From Paulinella micropora (Eukaryota > Cercozoa > Imbricatea > Euglyphida): a DNA stretch of 64,000 bases. The translations under genes and the position numbers were made by a program. This document shows positions 36,599-47,702 of this stretch, piece by piece (the first letter of the stretch is position 1; the number at the start of each line of letters is the position of its first letter). The notes under the pieces were generated by a model. It searched no databases and had not been told where the DNA came from. It worked only from the letters and a program-made list of their open reading frames with translations. The stretch covers positions 543,174 through 607,173 of the forward strand of contig BJOX01000198.1 in the NCBI GenBank assembly GCA_009731375.1. The letters are read 5' to 3'.

Positions 36599-36910
36599 GT
36601 AAGGCCGAAAGCACGGGGGTTTGAAATTGTATGTGTATTGACGGAAAGAGACAGAGAGACAGAAAGAGACAGAGATGTGATCAACCACGACTGGCTTATG
36701 ATAAGTACATTCTGCAAAATCAAGTAAAGTCAAGTTCTGTACCTGCTGTCGATCAATGTGTCGATCAGTCGCACACTGCTGACATCGGTTCTTATTTTGA
36801 GCTACCTCCGTTCCTGCTATCTTACCTTTTTGCAGAGCGGACAAAGCGCACTGGATGTGGCGATAACTTCAAATCACTCTGACGTGCTGCGCACGTTGCT
36901 CGAGCAAATT
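33460..36910 (+). CDS. Ankyrin-repeat exons of the large modular gene
   Basis: Four exons each encode about one ankyrin repeat and are phase 0-0: 33460-33561 (34 codons, ALMSAVEDGQSAALVKALIA ... ADVNASDE), 34660-34761 (34 codons, TALIAAVKIKQSVEVVSALI ... ANVNASDE), 35241-35339 (33 codons, TALIAAAESGRVELVKELIA ... ANIDLQDN) and 36836-36910 (25 codons, SALDVAITSNHSDVLRTLLE). They carry the ankyrin signature TAL..A...G....V..LI..A.VN..D. All have GT-AG borders (GTCTAG, GTCTGA, GTATGT, GTAAGT donors). Ankyrin repeats mediate protein binding. Introns between them contain a gap, microsatellites and SINE-type repeats. The domain call is firm; membership in one gene with the flanking exons rests on strand, order and phase. 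Confidence 0.75.
33562..34659. repeat. (CT)n tracts around a 458-bp gap, intronic
   Basis: (CT)n 33596-33653 and 34120-34181 flank the N gap 33662-34119. The remaining unique intron has no gene. A motif near 34390-34510 (ACTAGAGTTCGG ... TTTCGAGTTTCTGAA) recurs near 35005-35110, indicating that intron plus exon were duplicated together. Confidence 0.8.
35367..35697 (-). mobile_element. tRNA-derived SINE
   Basis: On the minus strand the element starts GGACACCGTGATAGCCCAGTGG at 35697 with an A-box-like TAGCCCAGTGGTC. A B-box-like AGTTCGATTCCC follows about 40 bp later, near 35640, as in a tRNA gene. The T stem and acceptor are imperfect, so it is not a working tRNA. An internal GGTATGTTCAATGAAAATACTGG duplication (35571-35626), a unique body and a (TATTA)n tail follow. 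The body is shared with the copy at 26368-26500. It lies in an intron of the ANK-LRR gene, antisense to it. Confidence 0.7.
35700..36600. repeat. Element with 79-bp direct terminal repeats between (AAT)n tracts
   Basis: CTATA.CTGAGGCGTACTGATG through CTTGTTCGAGGTCCT occurs at 35834-35912 and again at 36329-36407, differing at one base. The roughly 416 bp between has no open frame of note. (AAT)n lies directly before the first copy (35700-35833) and directly after the second (36406-36598). The layout is like a miniature element with direct repeats, or two nested SINE copies. Confidence 0.6.
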
Positions 36911-36935
36911 GTAAGTTGAACAAAACATTAATGCA

Positions 36936-36978
<43 letters not shown>

Positions 36979-37463
36979 GTTTGGGGGGGGGGGGGGGGNN
37001 NNNNNNNNNNNNNNNNGGGGGGGGGGGGGGGGGGGGGCAAGGGTGCTAGTAGTTAACTTTCTTGGTCAGTGAAAGTTCAGCTTCTCCCCCTCTCTCAAAT
37101 TTTTTCCTCAAGCCTTTGAAGTTTCTTGAGCTTCTTTCTCCCCTGCTTTCTTTTCGTTTTCTACACACATGTGCATGTGCAAGTACATCGAGCTCCTTGC
37201 TATAGGCGAATTATGGAGCATCGCTCGATTTATCCCACAAGGTTTTAAAGGACCGAGATGCCGCAGCTGTCGCGAAGGCGTTGCAGGTCGGACGGACGAC
37301 ATGAATATTATTACATGGCGTACACACACATTTTGTATTTTGTAATACTTGTTGTCATGACATCGATCCAAAACACAGATAGAAAGGCTACAGCTGGAGT
37401 GCTACAGTAAGGACATGCTACCCGGGCTCGGTAGCACACTCAAAAAAAGTGCATATTGCATAG
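36911..37463 (+). other. Intron with (CTAT)n, gap, and a short linker exon
   Basis: (CTAT)n and poly-G flank the gap 36999-37016. A 45-base phase-0 exon at 37242-37286 (VLKDRDAAAVAKALQ) after CCCACAAG and before GTCGGA may link ANK to LRR. A further possible exon begins after AAACACAG at 37379 (IERLQLECYSKDM), but its end is unclear. Confidence 0.4.
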
Positions 37464-37883
37464 GACAACAGAACCGTAAACGACTTACGCATGGAAGGTA
37501 ACAACATAGAACCAGCAGGTGCCAAAGCAATCGCCAACATGCTGAAGGTACGCCGATGGCTTTCGCGCCATCATCACCGAAATTATTGTTTTGTTTGCCT
37601 ATTAACAAATACACCCCAAACAAAGTTTGTGCAGGCTGCTGTCGCCGGGTTGCAAACAAAAAACGAGTCTATATGTGTAGGTGAATAGCGTTTTGAAGAC
37701 TCTGGATTTAACTAACAACAGAATCGGTGATGAGGGATTGAAACACATTGCTGCAGCTCTGAAGGTATCTGTAGCCCTTCTTTGATCGCCTCTTCCCCTG
37801 GGTCGCCAACTGTGTTGTGTAGAGCTTTAGGCTATTTAACGTGTGATTGACCTACACGTTTGAAACCACACACACGCACACAT

Positions 37884-37937
<54 letters not shown>

Positions 37938-38706
37938 GTGGTGTGTTCATAAATAGGAAAACAAAACCCTGCGAACGCTGAATATAGAATATAATAAAAT
38001 TGGAGCACAGGGCGCAGAGCATATCACGGAAGCACTAATGGTCAGACCTCCAAAGCCTTGTCGATAGCAAAAGCTACAGCATACACACATACATACACAC
38101 AGAAATGTTTGCCCGTTAGCATGCAAAAATAGCTGCATTTTACTTCGAATGGCATTAGGTGAACACCAGTCTGGCTGAACTCGACCTCCACGGCAACAAC
38201 GTCGGCGACGCAGGCGCAACAGCGATCGCAAGCGCCCTACAGGTACCTTCAGCTCGTCTGCAAAGGCTGCTGCCCCTTTATGTCAAATGTTGTTTTCTCC
38301 AATCCATAGCGTCTGCAGGCCCTTGTTTGCCTGCAGTGACATCACAAATACAAGTTGTTAGAAATGCTACCGCCTTGGGTCGTAACATGCAAAAATAGCT
38401 GTCTTTTACTGCGCATGGTATTAGGTGAACACCAGCCTGGCTAAACTCGACATCCGCGGCAACAGGATCGGCGACGCAGGCGCAAAAGCAATCGCAAAAG
38501 CCCTGCAGGTACCTTAAGCGCGACTGCAAGCGCTGCTGCAACTTTATCTCCGATGTTATTGTCTTCATGGCTCCACCGGCGGGTATCGTTGAAGATGCAT
38601 GTATTTGTGTGCACAGGAGAACAAGGAGTGCAAGCTGGAGAAGCTAGACATTTCAGGGCACCAGATTGGTGCAGAAGGAGCACAGCACCTCGCAAAAGCG
38701 CTGGAG
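37464..38706 (+). CDS. LRR exons 1-6 of the large modular gene
   Basis: Six consecutive exons each encode one ribonuclease-inhibitor-type leucine-rich repeat, all phase 0-0: 37464-37547, 37681-37764, 37957-38040, 38159-38242 and 38425-38508 (84 nt each), and 38617-38706 (90 nt). Examples are NTSLAELDLHGNNVGDAGAT and CKLEKLDISGHQIGAEGAQH. The consensus is L..LDL..N.IGDAGA.AIA.AL. Donors are GTACxx, GTATCT or GTCAGA and acceptors end TAG or CAG. RI-type LRRs form curved ligand-binding solenoids, as in NLR proteins and RanGAP. The exon-per-repeat phase-0 design lets repeats be added or skipped without frameshift. Confidence 0.8.
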
Positions 38707-38881
38707 GTACCTTCTGCATATCAGCGATAGCCTTGGCTCCCCCTAGGCCAGTATTATTTGAAATCAGGTTCGACACTTACAACGGTCTATTAAAACCTTT
38801 GCAAACATATGAAAATATATACTTGTGCCTTTCGCTACTGGGCTACCGCTGGCATGCATCATGCATGCTTGGCGTTTTTAG

Positions 38882-39329
38882 GTAAACAAGACTGTGCGTC
38901 ATATGAATATGGTTTTGAACCGAATAGGAGAAGCGGGAGCGCAAGCTATTGGACAAGCACATACATGCATGTGCATACATACATACATACATACATACAG
39001 ACATACATACAGACATACATACAGGCACACACACACACACACACACACACAGACAGACAGACACACACACACACACAGACATACACACACTCACATCACT
39101 CACAACACATACATACAGACAGACAGACAGACATATAGAAAGACAGCCAGATAGACGCACATACATACATACATACATACACACACACACATACATACAT
39201 ACATACATACATACATACATACGGCATACAGACATACAGACATACATACATATATACATACATACATACATACATACAGACACACACACAGACACACACA
39301 GACATACACACATACACACACACATACAC

Positions 39330-39364
<35 letters not shown>

Positions 39365-39485
39365 CACACACACACGCGCACGCACGCACACATACATACA
39401 CACATACACACACAGACACATACAGACAGACAGACAGAGAGATAGACAGACAGCCAGATAGACAGACGCACACACAGCACTAAAG
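38882..39485 (+). pseudogene. LRR exon 7 split by a 500-bp microsatellite
   Basis: After TTTTTAG the exon starts normally (VNKTVRHMNMVLNRIGEAGA QAIGQA). It then enters a (CATA)n/(CACA)n tract at about 38960-39475 and resumes only with GCACTAAAG before a GTACGG donor. The usual 28-residue repeat would end directly after GQA with LK. The inserted tract brings an in-frame stop at 39152-39154, so this exon cannot be translated through. Skipping it would preserve frame. Confidence 0.65.
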
Positions 39486-39544
39486 GTACGGCTACCCATG
39501 CCACCGTTAGCATTAAATAAATTGCTGTTGGTGCTTGAATGCAG

Positions 39545-39765
39545 GTCAGTACGAACCTCACTGAGCTCTTGTTCTCGTACAACCGTATCTGCGATGCTGG
39601 AGCTGTTGCTATCTCCAAGGCGTTGGAGGTCTGACCTTGAGCGCTTCCGCGATATGTTCTGTATCGCTTGGCACCTTATGGAGCAAGCTTGTTGTCCCAG
39701 AGTTTCAAGTGCTTCAACGACTTGTTCACCTGAGAATTGCACAATCTTAAAGTTTTCATCGCAGC

Positions 39766-39828
<63 letters not shown>

Positions 39829-39885
39829 GCACACACACACACACACACACACTCTCTCTCTCACACACACACACAAACACACACA

Positions 39886-39938
<53 letters not shown>

Positions 39939-40583
39939 ACACACACATACACATACAGTGACATTACAAATACAAGCTGTAATGCAAAAATAGCTGCATA
40001 GCACTGCGAACGGTATTAGGTGAACACCAGCCTGGCTCAACTCGACCTCGAACTCAACGCGATCGGCGACGCAGGCGCAACAGCAATCGCTAAGGCCCTG
40101 CAGGTACCTTAAGCACGTCTGCAAGCGCTGCTGCACCTTGATCTCCAATGTTGTCATCGTCATGCCTCTACCGACTGGTATCGTTGAAGAATGTATTTGT
40201 GTGCACAGCAGAACAAAAGGTGCAAGCTGGAGAAGCTAGCCATTTCAGTGAACCACATTGGTGCAGAAGGAGCGCAGCACCTCGCAAAAGCGCTGGAGGT
40301 ACCCTCAGCATATCAGCGATAGCCTTGGCTCCCTCTGGGCCAGTATCATTTTCAACTAGGTTCGACACATGCAACTATTAACATGCACCAACACATGAGA
40401 AGATATACTTGTGCCTTTCGCTACTGGGCTACCGGTAGCATGTTAAATACATGCTCATGCGTGCGACAGGAAGCAACAAGTACAAACATGTATGTTTTGT
40501 TGGTACATGCAGTTTCAAAATAATATTTACTGAATCTCACACTAACGTTCAATATTTCCTCTCTCTCTCTCTCTCTCCCTCTT

Positions 40584-40632
<49 letters not shown>

Positions 40633-40859
40633 CACACACACACACACACGCACACACATACAAACTCACACACACACACACATACAGTGACATCACAAAT
40701 ACAAGTTGTTAGACATGCTACCGCCTTGGGTCGTAGCATGCAAAAATAGCTGCATAGCACTGCGAATGGTATTAGGTGAACACCAGCCTGGCTCAACTCG
40801 ACCTCCACGGCAACGAGATCGTCGACGCAGGCGCAACAGCAATCGCAAAGGCCCTGCAG
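39545..40859 (+). CDS. LRR exons 8-11
   Basis: Exons 39545-39628 (NLTELLFSYNRICDAGAVAI), 40020-40103 (SLAQLDLELNAIGDAGATAI), 40209-40298 (90 nt, CKLEKLAISVNHIGAEGAQH) and 40776-40859 ([20 protein letters not shown]) are phase 0-0 with GT-AG borders. They repeat the types seen at exons 8, 5 and 6, and flanking introns are also near identical to earlier copies, with (CT)n and (CA)n tracts at 39774-39955 and 40561-40685. No break is seen in these four exons. Confidence 0.8.
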
Positions 40860-40924
40860 GTATCTTAATTGCGTTGCTGCACCTTTATGATTAATGTTGT
40901 TATCCTCATGCCTTATGTACACAG

Positions 40925-40956
40925 GAGAACAAGGAGTGCAAGCTGGAGATGCTAGA

Positions 40957-41016
<60 letters not shown>

Positions 41017-41158
41017 ATACATACATACATACATACATACATAGGAGCATACATACAGACAGACTGACAGGCACACAGACACACACACACACACACAGAC
41101 ATGCACACACACACACACACACACACACAACACTCACAACACACACACACACACACAC

Positions 41159-41189
<31 letters not shown>

Positions 41190-41515
41190 TACATACAGAC
41201 AGACAGACATATAGAAAGATAGACAGATAGACAGACAGACACACACACTCACATACATACATACATACATACATACATACATACGTACGTACGTACATAC
41301 ATACATACGTACATACATACATACAGACAGACATATAGACATACAGACATACAGACACACACACGCACACACACACACACAGACATATACACTCACAACA
41401 CACACACACACACACACATACACACACAGACACACACACACACACACACAGACACACACACACAAACACACACAGACTGACAGACAGATAGACAGACACA
41501 CACATAACACTAAAG
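40925..41515 (+). pseudogene. Chimeric LRR exon 12: start and end of two exon types joined by microsatellite
   Basis: The exon begins like the 90-nt type (ENKECKLEMLD, 40925-40957), then runs into (CT)n, (CATA)n and (CACA)n to about 41505, and ends ACACTAAAG before GTACGG, the end of the exon-7 type. The middle of one exon, an intron and the start of the next appear to be replaced by repeat sequence. It is not translatable as one repeat. Confidence 0.6.
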
Positions 41516-41575
41516 GTACGGCCACCCATGCCGCCGTTAGCATTAAATAAAATGCTGTTTGGTGTTTGAATGCAG

Positions 41576-41791
41576 GTCAATACGAGCCTCACTGAGCTCT
41601 CGCTCTCGCACAACAATATCGGCGATGCTGGAGCTGTTGCTATCGGCATGGCGTTGGAGGTCTGACCTTGAGCGCTTCCGCGATATGTTCTGTATCCCTT
41701 TTCACCTTCTGGAGAGAGTTTGTTGTCCCAGAGTTTCAATGCTTCAACTACTTGTTCACCTGAGAATTGCGAAATCTTGAAGTTTTCATCG

Positions 41792-41890
<99 letters not shown>

Positions 41891-42927
41891 CTCTCTCTCA
41901 CTCACACACACACACACACACACATACACTTACACTTACACACACACACACACAAACACACAGACATGCAAAGAATAGCGGCATGACACTGCGAATGGTA
42001 TTAGGTGAACACCAGCCTGGCTCAACTCCACCTCTGCGGCAACAAGATCGGCGGCGACGCAGGCGCAACAGCAATCGCAAAAGCCCTGCAGGTACCTTAA
42101 GCGCGTCTGCAAGCGCTGCACTGCGAATGGTATTAGGTGAACTCCAGCCTGACTCAACTCGACCTCAGCAACGACAACATCGGCGACGCAGGCGCAACAG
42201 CAATCGCAAAAGCCCTGCAGGTACCTTAAGCGGGTCTGCAAGCGCTGCTGCACCTTGATCTCCAATGTTGTCATCGTCATGCCTCTACCGACTGGTATCG
42301 TTGAAGAAGAATGTATTTGTGTGCACAGGAGAACAAGGAGTGCAAGCTGGACAGGCTAGACATTTCATGGAACCAGATTGGTGCAGAAGGAGCACAGCAC
42401 CTCGCAAAAGCGCTGGAGGTACCCTCAGCATATCAGCGATAGCCTTGGCTCCCTCTGGGCCAATATTATGTTCAACTAGGTTCGACACATGCAACGATCT
42501 GTTAACATGCACCATTATATGAGAATATATACTTTGGGCTACCGGTAGCATGGTAAATTGATGCTCATGCGTGCGACAGGAAGCAAGAAGTACAAACATG
42601 TATGTTTTGTTGATACATGCAGTTTCAAAATAATATTTACTGAATCTCACACTAACGTTCAATATTTCCTCTCTCTCTCTCCCTCTTTCTCTCTCTCTCT
42701 CTCTCATACACACACACACATACAAACTCAAACACACACACACACATACATACAGTGACATCACAAATACAAGTTGTTAGACATGCTACCGCCTTGGGTC
42801 GTAGCATGCAAAAATAGCTGCATAGCACTGCGAATGGTATTAGGTGAACACCAGCCTGGTTCAACTCAACCTCTACCGCAACAGGATCGGCGACGCAGGC
42901 GCAACAGCGATCGCAAAGGCTCTGCAG
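41576..42927 (+). CDS. LRR exons 13-17
   Basis: Exons are 41576-41659 (SLTELSLSHNNIGDAGAVAI), 42005-42091 (87 nt, one extra Gly codon, SLAQLHLCGNKIGGDAGATA), 42137-42220 (SLTQLDLSNDNIGDAGATAI), 42329-42418 (90 nt, CKLDRLDISWNQIGAEGAQH) and 42844-42927 (SLVQLNLYRNRIGDAGATAI). All keep phase 0-0. The intron between the second and third is only 45 bp (42092-42136), an internally deleted version of the usual 300-400-bp intron, and still has GTACCT and ATTAG borders. Confidence 0.8.
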
Positions 42928-43063
42928 GTACCTTAAGCGCGTCTTTGATGCTTGGATTTTGCTCGGCCACGGCCGCCAACGACAAACCGCCTACCGCTTG
43001 CCATGCTCAAGTTGTTGCCTTGCAGATCCACTGATGTAATGCTTGGGTGGTCCTGCACATTAG

Positions 43064-43456
43064 GTCAACCAGAGTATCGAGCGCATACTCATCCAAGGCG
43101 ACTGGATTCCTCTCTCTTCATTCCGTGACGGGAAGACTACAAATATTGACTTATCGTGCAAGAGCTACAATAACTTGGACGCTATCATCATCGCTTCTTT
43201 ACTCACGGTGCGTAACGACTCATCTGATGTTTGTGCAAATTTTTTATTTGTACTGCTTTCACTCTTGTATGCCCCGAGGGCTCGAAATGCATGGTTGTTT
43301 GTAAGAGGCACGTTGCCGGGTCCGCCCCGGTAGCCTGCAAAAATACCGGCATGTCACTGTGAATGATATTAGGAGAACACCAGCCTGGCTCAACTCGACC
43401 TCCACGGCAACAAGCTCGGCGACGCAGGCGCAACAGTAATCGCTAACGCCCTGCAG
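43064..43456 (+). CDS. Cap-like exon (type E) and LRR exon 19
   Basis: 43064-43207 is a 48-codon phase 0-0 exon of a different type (VNQSIERILIQGDWIPLSSF RDG), ending LLT before GTGCGT. It lacks the LRR consensus and could cap the solenoid. 43373-43456 is an ordinary LRR exon ([20 protein letters not shown]) ending at a GTATTT donor that is immediately microsatellite. A second copy of exon E lies inverted at about 43957-44103. Confidence 0.65.
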
Positions 43457-43457
43457 G

Positions 43458-43503
<46 letters not shown>

Positions 43504-43520
43504 CTCTCTTTCTCTCTCTT

Positions 43521-43566
<46 letters not shown>

Positions 43567-43586
43567 TCTTTCTCTTTCTCTCTCTG

Positions 43587-43622
<36 letters not shown>

Positions 43623-43802
43623 ATACACACACACACACACAGACACACACCTGCCCTCGGCCCGGCCAGTACCATAACACATTATGAAGTTTTAAGTTTT
43701 GTGCGACAGAAAGCAAGCAAGAAGTACAAAGATGTATGTGTATGTTGGTACACACATTTTTCAAAACATTAATTTACTGAATCTCATATAAACCTTCAAT
43801 AA
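43457..43802. repeat. (CT)n and (CA)n intronic tract
   Basis: CT-type repeats run 43458-43622, CA repeats to about 43642, then unique intron matching 40480-40560 and 42580-42665 (AAGCAAGAAGTACAAA ... TTTACTGAATCTCA). Confidence 0.85.
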
Positions 43803-44105
43803 TTATGCCAAAACAGCAGCTTCTGCAGATCCCAACACTTCTCTTGACAGATCTTGGTTTGTTATCCTGTTGTCGCGCAGTGAATCAAGCGAAATCCCAC
43901 GCATCTCTTTGATGCTTGGATTTTGCTTGGCCACGGCCGCCAGCGCCAAGCCGCACCGTGAGTAAAGAAGCGATGATGATAGCGTCCAAGTTATCGTAGC
44001 TCTTGCGCAATAAGTCAATATTTGTTGTCTTCCCGTCACGGAATGAAGAGACAGGGGTCCAGCCGAATTGAAAGCATATGCGCTCGATGCTCTGGTTGAC
44101 CTAAT
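43803..44105 (-). pseudogene. Antisense fragment: inverted exon E plus a C-terminal segment
   Basis: On the minus strand the E-type exon (VNQSIERICFQFGWTPVSSF) at 44103-43957 is followed, after a one-base frame change, by LALAAVAKQNPSIKEMRGIS and a stop at 43803. It lies antisense to the LRR gene. The second half is also found at 42945-42990 in the same genomic orientation, directly before the sense exon E. The E segment has therefore been inverted in one of the two copies. Confidence 0.6.
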
Positions 44106-44326
44106 CTACAGGGTCATCCAAGCCTTACATCAGTGGATCTGCAAGGCAACGACTTGAGCGTCGACTTATCTGATGTGTGTACAACTTTTTTATTTGTACT
44201 GCTTTCGCTCTTGCATGCCCGAAGTGTATGAGCTCGAAATGCATTGTTGTGTTTGTAAGATGCATGTTGCCGAATCTGCCCCGGTAGTATGCGAAAATAG
44301 CTGCATTTCACTGTGAATGATATTAG

Positions 44327-44980
44327 GAGAACACCAGCCTGGCTCAACTTGATCTCCACGGCAACAACATCGGTGACCCAGGCGCAACAGCGATCGCAAA
44401 AGCCCTGCAGGTACCTTAAGCACGTCTGCAAACGCGGCTGCACCTTGATCTCGAATGTTGTTTTCTCCAATTCATAACAACTGCAGAGCCTTGTTTGCCT
44501 GCAGGGACAATTCATAAATACAAATGTTAGACAGGCTACCGCGGCGAGCAGCACATCTAAAACAAGTTTCTATGTGTAGGTGAAAAAAACCCTGAAGACT
44601 TTGAGGTTGGACGAAAACAAAATTGGCGCTGAGGGTGCAATGTGCATATCTTGGGCGCTTAAGGTACCTGCAATGCATCTCCCGTTTGCCTTTGCGCCTG
44701 CGCCTGCGTTAATACTGTAAGAGTAGAAACTCAATTCAGTCAATATAGCATTGACATGCGCAATCAAAACAGTCACCTATTTTGGGCCACAGCCGATGCC
44801 ATCAGCACTAACAAAATACTGTTGATGTTGGAATGCAGGCCGATTCGAGCCTCACTGTACGCTTGCTCGACAAGGACCAGACTGGTGACGCTGGAGCTAT
44901 TGCTATACACAAGGCGTTTGGTATTGTTATGCTTCCTACTAAAATTAGCCCTGCATCCGCTGCAAAAAAAATTTCTAAAG
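44327..44980 (+). CDS. LRR exons 20-22 and exit to the zinc fingers
   Basis: 44327-44410 ([20 protein letters not shown]) and 44580-44663 ([20 protein letters not shown]) are phase 0-0. 44839-44980 starts [20 protein letters not shown], continues [18 protein letters not shown], and reads to AAKKISK at a GTACTT donor, phase 0-1. The phase-1 end fits the phase-1 start of the first zinc-finger exon at 45443. This is therefore the likely end of the LRR solenoid. The first two exons match earlier types; the last repeat is degenerate. Confidence 0.7.
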
Positions 44981-44985
44981 GTACT

Positions 44986-45038
<53 letters not shown>

Positions 45039-45319
45039 ATCTATCTATCTATCTATTTATCTGTCTGTCTGTCTGTCTATCTGTCTGTCTGTCTGTCTGT
45101 CTATCTGTCTGTCTGTCTGTCTGTCTATCTGTCTGTCTATCTGTCTGAGAAAATAATGTCTGCAGGTACTTCTTTTCATGGACATGATTAAACAGTGTTA
45201 TTTTTGTTCAGGAACACATTACTATCTTATTGTGCATTCATTGGGTCGTTATAGGTGTTGTTGTTGAGGAACAATACGATCGGAACGTTCTTGTACATGG
45301 GTTGTTTATGTCATTGTTG

Positions 45320-45362
<43 letters not shown>

Positions 45363-45442
45363 TTATCTATCTTTCTACCTACCTACCTACCTACCTATCT
45401 ACCTACCTACCTTCCTATCTACCTATCTACACAATCACGTAG
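44981..45442. repeat. (CTAT)n and (CTGT)n intronic microsatellites
   Basis: CTAT repeats at 44987-45060 and CTGT/CTAT to about 45147, unique intron, then CTAT and CTAC repeats 45321-45430 running almost to the acceptor of the zinc-finger exon. Confidence 0.9.
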
Positions 45443-45740
45443 CACGATGGGCTTGCAATCAATGCACGTACGTAAACATCGACCAAAGCTCTGTCTGCGA
45501 GGTGTGCAGCAATCGCAAGCCTGCCTACCTACCTACCTACTTACCTACCTGCCTACCTACCTATCTCCCGACCTACCTTCCTATCTACCTATCTACACAA
45601 TCACATAGGAGAATGGACTTGCAGTCACTGCACGTACATAAACGTCGATCAAAGCTCTGTCTGCGAGCTCTGCAGCAAAGTCAAGCCTGCCAAGCCTGCA
45701 GCAGCTACAGTGTCAGCAGCGATACCGTCAGCGTCCGCCC
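45443..45740 (+). CDS. Two RanBP2-type zinc-finger exons of the large modular gene
   Basis: Each exon follows TATCTACACAATCAC.TAG and enters in phase 1. The first (45443-45527) encodes RWACNQCTYVNIDQSSVCEV CSNRKP and the second (45609 onward) encodes EWTCSHCTYINVDQSSVCEL CSKVKP. Both fit W.C..CT..N.....C..C...KP, the RanBP2/NZF zinc finger with four Cys, the Trp and the Asn. This family binds ubiquitin, Ran or RNA. The first exon runs into (CTAC)n with no visible donor, so its splice site may have been overwritten. The second has an Ala/Pro-rich tail (AAATVSAAIPSASAQPAVL) leading into (GATA)n, with an in-frame stop soon after if unspliced. Confidence 0.75.
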
Positions 45741-47105
<1,365 letters not shown>

Positions 47106-47166
47106 GACTCTGCCCAGGTGAAAGCTGAAAGAACAGAGAAGACTGTTGCTGATTCTATGGATGATG
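47106..47166 (+). CDS. Possible small exon, C-terminal region of the large modular gene
   Basis: After CATGTAG an open segment DSAQVKAERTEKTVADSMDD leads to a possible donor. It is charged and non-repetitive amid microsatellites. Phase with neighbouring exons is not established. Confidence 0.3.
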
Positions 47167-47262
47167 GTTCCTTCTCTCTCTTTTCTTCTCTTTCATTTTC
47201 TCTTTCTTTTTTCTTTTTTCGTCTTTCTNNNNNNNNNNTCTCTCTCTCTCTCCTTCTTTCTT

Positions 47263-47312
<50 letters not shown>

Positions 47313-47511
47313 TCTTACTTACTTACTTACTTATTTACTCACTTACTTACATACACATATATGTACACACAGACGCACACATATATGCCCCTCCTTTCCC
47401 CTTTCGTCCTCATCTTCCTCCTGCTGCTGCTCTGCTGCTGCTGCTCCTCCTCCTCCTGCTCCTCCTCCTCCTCCTTCTCCTCCTGCTCCTCCTGCTCCTC
47501 TTCCTCCCTCC

Positions 47512-47546
<35 letters not shown>

Positions 47547-47566
47547 AGAGAGAGAGAGAGAGAGTG

Positions 47567-47601
<35 letters not shown>

Positions 47602-47611
47602 CTGTTTGTCA

Positions 47612-47702
<91 letters not shown>

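Noticed and set aside
38949-39480. CATA/CACA tract as a CRISPR or ordered repeat array
   Set aside because: Simple tetranucleotide and dinucleotide repeats without spacers of constant length; eukaryotic context.
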